DNA of 64,000 nucleotides, from assembly GCF_039941015.1 (NCBI RefSeq), contig NZ_JBDVFI010000031.1, one strand, 5' to 3'. The DNA is from Sedimentitalea sp039941015. Its GTDB lineage: Bacteria > Pseudomonadota > Alphaproteobacteria > Rhodobacterales > Rhodobacteraceae. A model generated the notes under the pieces. The model did no database searches and was not told where the DNA came from. It saw only the letters and a program-made list of their open reading frames with translations. A program made the position numbers and the translations under genes. How positions within the stretch are numbered: position 1 is the first letter of the stretch; each line of letters opens with the position of its first letter. This document shows positions 60,599 to 64,000 of this stretch, piece after piece.

Positions 60599-63088
60599 AT
60601 GAAGACTTTATATTTCGGACTCTCAGCAACATGGCTGCTGATCGCAACCTGTGCGACCGCGCAGACGATCACCGGCACCCCCGGCGCGCCTGACGCAAAA
60701 ACAACGATCAATGGTCTTCAAATCCCTTCCCCACCGCAAGAATTTCGGGGCAAGATTGAGCGTAACGCCTCTGAATCCACCAGCTACTGGCCGGCGACTA
60801 TTGAGCCTAGCAAGGGCGCACCCAACGTCTTGCTGATCATGACCGACGACACCGGCTACGGCACCCCCTCAACGTTTGGCGGTGTGATCCCGACACCGGC
60901 ACTCGACCGGATCGCCGAAGAAGGATTGCGCTTTACCAACTTTAACTCGACTGCGCTTTGCTCGCCGACCCGCGCTGCGCTAATCACCGGGCGCAATCAC
61001 CAATCCGCCGGTTTTGGTGTGATTGCTGAACAGGCGACGGGGTATCCCGGATACAACTCGATCATATCCAAGGACAAGGCCACCATCGGCACGATCCTGC
61101 AGGATAACGGCTATCGCACCTCGTGGTTTGGCAAGAACCACAACACCCCGGCCTTTCAGGTCAGCCAGGCTGGTCCCTTCGATCAGTGGCCGATTGGCAT
61201 GGGTTTTGAATATTTCTACGGCTTCATGGGCGGTGACACATCGCAATGGACTCCCGGTCCGCTGATGCGCAACACCACACCGATCTACCCCTACGAAGGC
61301 AACCCGGATTACAATCTGACCACTGCGATGGCTGACGAGGCCATTGACTATATGAACCGGATCAACACGCTCGCGCCCGAGCAACCGTTCTTTGTCTATT
61401 TCGTGCCCGGCGGCGTGCATGCGCCGCACCATCCGACGCAGGAATGGATCGACAAGATCAGCGCCATGAACCTTTTCGACGAGGGCTGGAACAAGACCCG
61501 CGAGAAGATCTTTGCCAACCAGAAGAAGCTGGGCGTTATCCCGCAGGATGCGGAAATGACCCCGTGGCCCGAAGATCTGTTGAAATCTTGGGACAAGCTG
61601 ACTGATGATGAGAAAAAGATGTTTGAACGCCAGGTCGACGTCTTTGCGGCCTACGTCGCCTATAATGACCATGAAATCGGCAGGGTGATTCAGGCCGTCG
61701 ATGACATGGGCAAGCTCGACAATACCATTGTCATCTACATTTCCGGCGACAACGGCGGCAGCGCCGAAGGCACACTAATCGGCACGCCAAACGAAGTCGC
61801 CGCCTTTAACGGTGTCGATGTTCCGGTCAAGGACCAGCTGGAACACTTCTACGACGCCTGGGGCAGCAACGAGACCAACCCCCACATGACCGTGGCCTGG
61901 TCGTGGATGTTTGACACGCCGTTTTCCTGGACCAAACAGATCGCGTCGCATTTCGGTGGTATCCGACAGGGCATGGCCATCGCCTGGCCGGATGTGATCA
62001 AGGACAAGGGGGGCATCCGCCACCAGTTCCATCACGTGATCGACATTGCTCCGACCATTCTGGAAGCCACCCGCATCACACCACCCGCCGTGGTGAATGG
62101 TATCGCCCAAAGTCACATCGAAGGGGTAAGCATGGCCTACCTCTTTGACGCCGACAACGCCGATACACCCTCGACCCACCGCACTCAATATTTCGAGATG
62201 ATGGGCGACCACGCGATCTATCACGATGGGTGGATCGCCTCGACCAAGGTGATGCGCCCGCCATGGGAAATCACCGGCGCGGTCAGCCAGGACCCAGCAG
62301 GCTTCCCTTGGGAACTCTACGATCTTTCGAAAGACTGGACCCAGGCGCATGACGTTGCTGCGGAAAATCCGGAAAAGCTGAAGGAAATGGAAGCGATCTT
62401 CTGGCAGGAGGCCGAGAAATATCAGGTCCTGCCACTTGATTCGACGGTCGCTACGCGTCTCGTCATCCCGCGTCCCAGCCTCGTGGCTGGTCGAGACGAG
62501 TTCACCTGGGAAGGCACCTTTACCGGCACCCCGAACGGCGTTGCGCCCAGTGTGCTCAACACGTCCTACACAATCACAGCGGATATCGAGGTGCCGGAAG
62601 GTGGCGGTGATGGCATGATGATCACCCAGGGCGGGCGCTTTGGTGGCTACGGCTTTTACCTGCTCAAGGGTAAGCCGGTGTTCACCTGGAACCTTCTCGA
62701 TCTCAAGCGTGTCAGATGGGAGGGCAGCGAGGCCCTGACAGCAGGCAAGCACACGATCGAGTTCGACTTCCAATATGACGGACTCGGGATGGGCACGCTC
62801 GCCTACAACAACATGAGCGGGATCGGACAAGGTGGCACCGGCACGCTCTCGGTCGATGGCAAGGTTGTCGCCACGCAGAAGATGGAGAGATCCGTCCCGC
62901 TGATCCTGCAATGGGACGAGAACCTCGACGTGGGCGCGGATACCGGCACCGGCGTGGATGATGCCGACTACAAACCGCCCTTCGCCTTCACTGGCACGCT
63001 GGACAAGGTCACGATGCAGATCGACCACCCGGTCATGACCGAGGCAGACAAGGCCAAGCTGCAGAAGGCCATGATCACGAAGGACTGA
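60599..63088 (+). CDS. Secreted arylsulfatase-type enzyme (sulfatase family S1)
   Basis: The product is 829 residues from ATG 60599 (MKTLYFGLSATW). A signal peptide ends near ATCATAQ. The metal residues MTDDTGYG lie at 81-88 and the formylglycine motif is CSPTR with Cys121, followed by AALITGR. Other sulfatase elements include WFGKNHNTPAFQ, FVPGGVHAPHHP and YISGDNGGSAEG. The C-terminal third (about 640-829) is an extra beta-rich domain. It hydrolyses sulfate esters after Cys is converted to formylglycine; the maturase is not in the window. The substrate is unknown. Confidence 0.93.
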   Translation: MKTLYFGLSATWLLIATCATAQTITGTPGAPDAKTTINGLQIPSPPQEFRGKIERNASESTSYWPATIEPSKGAPNVLLIMTDDTGYGTPSTFGGVIPTPALDRIAEEGLRFTNFNSTALCSPTRAALITGRNHQSAGFGVIAEQATGYPGYNSIISKDKATIGTILQDNGYRTSWFGKNHNTPAFQVSQAGPFDQWPIGMGFEYFYGFMGGDTSQWTPGPLMRNTTPIYPYEGNPDYNLTTAMADEAIDYMNRINTLAPEQPFFVYFVPGGVHAPHHPTQEWIDKISAMNLFDEGWNKTREKIFANQKKLGVIPQDAEMTPWPEDLLKSWDKLTDDEKKMFERQVDVFAAYVAYNDHEIGRVIQAVDDMGKLDNTIVIYISGDNGGSAEGTLIGTPNEVAAFNGVDVPVKDQLEHFYDAWGSNETNPHMTVAWSWMFDTPFSWTKQIASHFGGIRQGMAIAWPDVIKDKGGIRHQFHHVIDIAPTILEATRITPPAVVNGIAQSHIEGVSMAYLFDADNADTPSTHRTQYFEMMGDHAIYHDGWIASTKVMRPPWEITGAVSQDPAGFPWELYDLSKDWTQAHDVAAENPEKLKEMEAIFWQEAEKYQVLPLDSTVATRLVIPRPSLVAGRDEFTWEGTFTGTPNGVAPSVLNTSYTITADIEVPEGGGDGMMITQGGRFGGYGFYLLKGKPVFTWNLLDLKRVRWEGSEALTAGKHTIEFDFQYDGLGMGTLAYNNMSGIGQGGTGTLSVDGKVVATQKMERSVPLILQWDENLDVGADTGTGVDDADYKPPFAFTGTLDKVTMQIDHPVMTEADKAKLQKAMITKD

Positions 63089-63097
63089 CTGCGCAAT

Positions 63098-63132
63098 TTC
63101 ACCGGCGCCCAGCACAACGAGGTGCCGGTGAA
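63098..63132 (+). other. Long hairpin between the two sulfatase genes
   Basis: A 12-base stem with one G/T wobble (63098-63109 with 63121-63132) closes an 11-base loop, starting 10 bases after the sulfatase stop. Without a T tract it may be an mRNA-stabilising or attenuating element between two co-directional genes. Confidence 0.5.
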
Positions 63133-63203
63133 GCAAATGGTCCGGTTGGCTGCAACTCGGATGACACGTAACGACCCGAACCTAATCTAACCAAGGAATA
63201 CAC

Positions 63204-64000
63204 ATGAAACGAAGCGCGATACACAACACGTTGGGCTGCGCCCTGATTGGCGCGGCAATGGGCGTGGCCCTACCGGCGTCGGCGCAGGACGAGAAGCCCA
63301 ACGTCGTGTTCATCCTTGTCGACAATGTCGGCTATGGCGATTTCAGCGTTTACGGCGGCACAACGGCGACGCCGCGTATCGACGAACTGGCGAGCGACGG
63401 CATCCGCTTTACGAATTACAACGTCGAGGTCCAGTGTACCCCGTCGCGGTCCGCGATCATGACAGGGCGCCACCCCGTGCGATCCGGTACTTATTCGGTC
63501 CTGCCGCCTCCGGGTGGCAAGGACGGAATGGTGCCGTGGGAGTACACCATCGCCGAGTTGCTGTCTGACGCAGGTTACGCCACCGCGCTTTACGGCAAAT
63601 GGCATCTGGGCAATGAACAGGGCCGCCTGCCCAACGATCAGGGCTTTGACGAATGGTGGGGCATCCCGAACAGTTGGGACCAGTCCGGCTTTACAAGCTA
63701 CCCCATGTACAACCTTCTTGCGAAGGAAATTCTTGCAGAAGAGAAAAAGACCGAACTCTTGAACGTCCCGCCGCACGTGCTGGAAGGCAAGAAGGGTGAG
63801 CCGTCCAAACCCGCCATGGATCTGGACATGAAAGTGCGCCCGGTCATCGACGCGGATTACCTCATCCCGAAGACTGTCAACTTTATCAAGGAACAGGCAG
63901 CGGCCAAGAAGCCGTTCTTCGTTTATCTCGGTTATTCAGAGATGCATCCGCCGATCCAGTGTAACCCAGCCTTCGTTGGCACGTCGCCAGAGCGTGGCGG
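63204..64000 (+). CDS. Secreted sulfatase, N-terminal part (cut by window edge)
   Basis: The frame opens at ATG 63204 with AAGGAA at 63193-63198 and is still open at base 64000, giving about 265 residues. A signal peptide ends near LPASAQ. Sulfatase features are VFILVDNVGYGDFSVYGG, the formylglycine motif CTPSR with Cys78, then SAIMTGRHP, ALYGKWHLGNEQGRLPNDQGFDEWWG and FFVYLGYSEMHPP. The metal motif is LVDN rather than the usual DD, and the active-site histidines are present. It differs clearly from the upstream sulfatase, so it is a second enzyme rather than a duplicate. Confidence 0.9.
   Translation, partial: MKRSAIHNTLGCALIGAAMGVALPASAQDEKPNVVFILVDNVGYGDFSVYGGTTATPRIDELASDGIRFTNYNVEVQCTPSRSAIMTGRHPVRSGTYSVLPPPGGKDGMVPWEYTIAELLSDAGYATALYGKWHLGNEQGRLPNDQGFDEWWGIPNSWDQSGFTSYPMYNLLAKEILAEEKKTELLNVPPHVLEGKKGEPSKPAMDLDMKVRPVIDADYLIPKTVNFIKEQAAAKKPFFVYLGYSEMHPPIQCNPAFVGTSPERG

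Noticed and set aside
61775..63136. 453-codon frame on the minus strand opposite the sulfatase
   Set aside because: Shadow of the intact sulfatase, whose motifs are complete.
1..64000. tRNA, rRNA, CRISPR or intact insertion sequence
   Set aside because: I looked through the intergenic regions by eye and found no cloverleaf, repeat-spacer array or transposase; a dedicated search could still reveal a short RNA.

Overview
The window looks like a chromosomal segment of a marine alphaproteobacterium of the Rhodobacteraceae (Roseobacter group). This rests on gene orders I know from that family (ctaB-small gene-ctaG-ctaE-surf1-thrC-M16 peptidase; NDUFA12-mlaD-DUF2155-aat-accC-accB), on the GC-rich codon use, and on gapR. 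It is an inference from content; no 16S rRNA or tRNA gene was seen, and no CRISPR array or intact insertion sequence.

Bases 1-18.4 kb are mostly housekeeping: the end of a cytochrome c oxidase assembly operon running into thrC, an M16 peptidase and an acetyltransferase; a metallo-beta-lactamase-fold protein and a GlcD-type FAD oxidase; a fasciclin-domain protein; purine salvage (apt, mtnP); an MlaD lipid-transport subunit; acetyl-CoA carboxylase accC/accB; and an acyl-CoA ligase overlapping a 3-hydroxybutyrate dehydrogenase. At 18.9-20.1 kb an SDR follows a NUDIX gene that has decayed. At 20.3-25.5 kb lies a complete five-gene branched-chain-amino-acid-type ABC importer, divergent from a DUF2083-type XRE regulator. 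At 27-31.7 kb are a CheY-like regulator, a transporter-fused (SSS-STAC) histidine kinase and a lone FliM/SpoA-type protein. At 31.7-34.3 kb are a DUF442 phosphatase-like protein with a persulfide-dioxygenase-like MBL protein, two small hypotheticals and gapR.

From 35 kb the window becomes accessory. At 35-41.4 kb an AraC regulator and an outer-membrane-like protein precede three tandem secreted DUF1254/DUF1214 proteins; a fourth sits at 53.2 kb and a C-terminal relic at 54.2 kb. At 54.8-64 kb are a secreted NHL-type beta-propeller, two AraC regulators, the decayed start of one sulfatase, one intact sulfatase and one sulfatase cut by the window edge.

The most interesting block is 42.5-48.7 kb. 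Two divergent gene sets share a short promoter holding an imperfect palindrome of the kind bound by Zur. Leftward are a COG0523 GTPase, a frameshifted yidD, thrS, an NTF2-like protein and DUF1826. Rightward are a HisI-type cyclohydrolase in which one zinc-ligand cysteine is aspartate, a RibD-like deaminase lacking a recognisable reductase domain, and an 84-residue protein with a CTDPxCP motif. COG0523, DUF1826 and duplicated zinc enzymes are known companions in zinc-starvation regulons, so I read this as a zinc-limitation locus, with three little-described members. At 48.8-52.8 kb are an MDR oxidoreductase and an aldehyde dehydrogenase/GST-like/NAD-binding operon.
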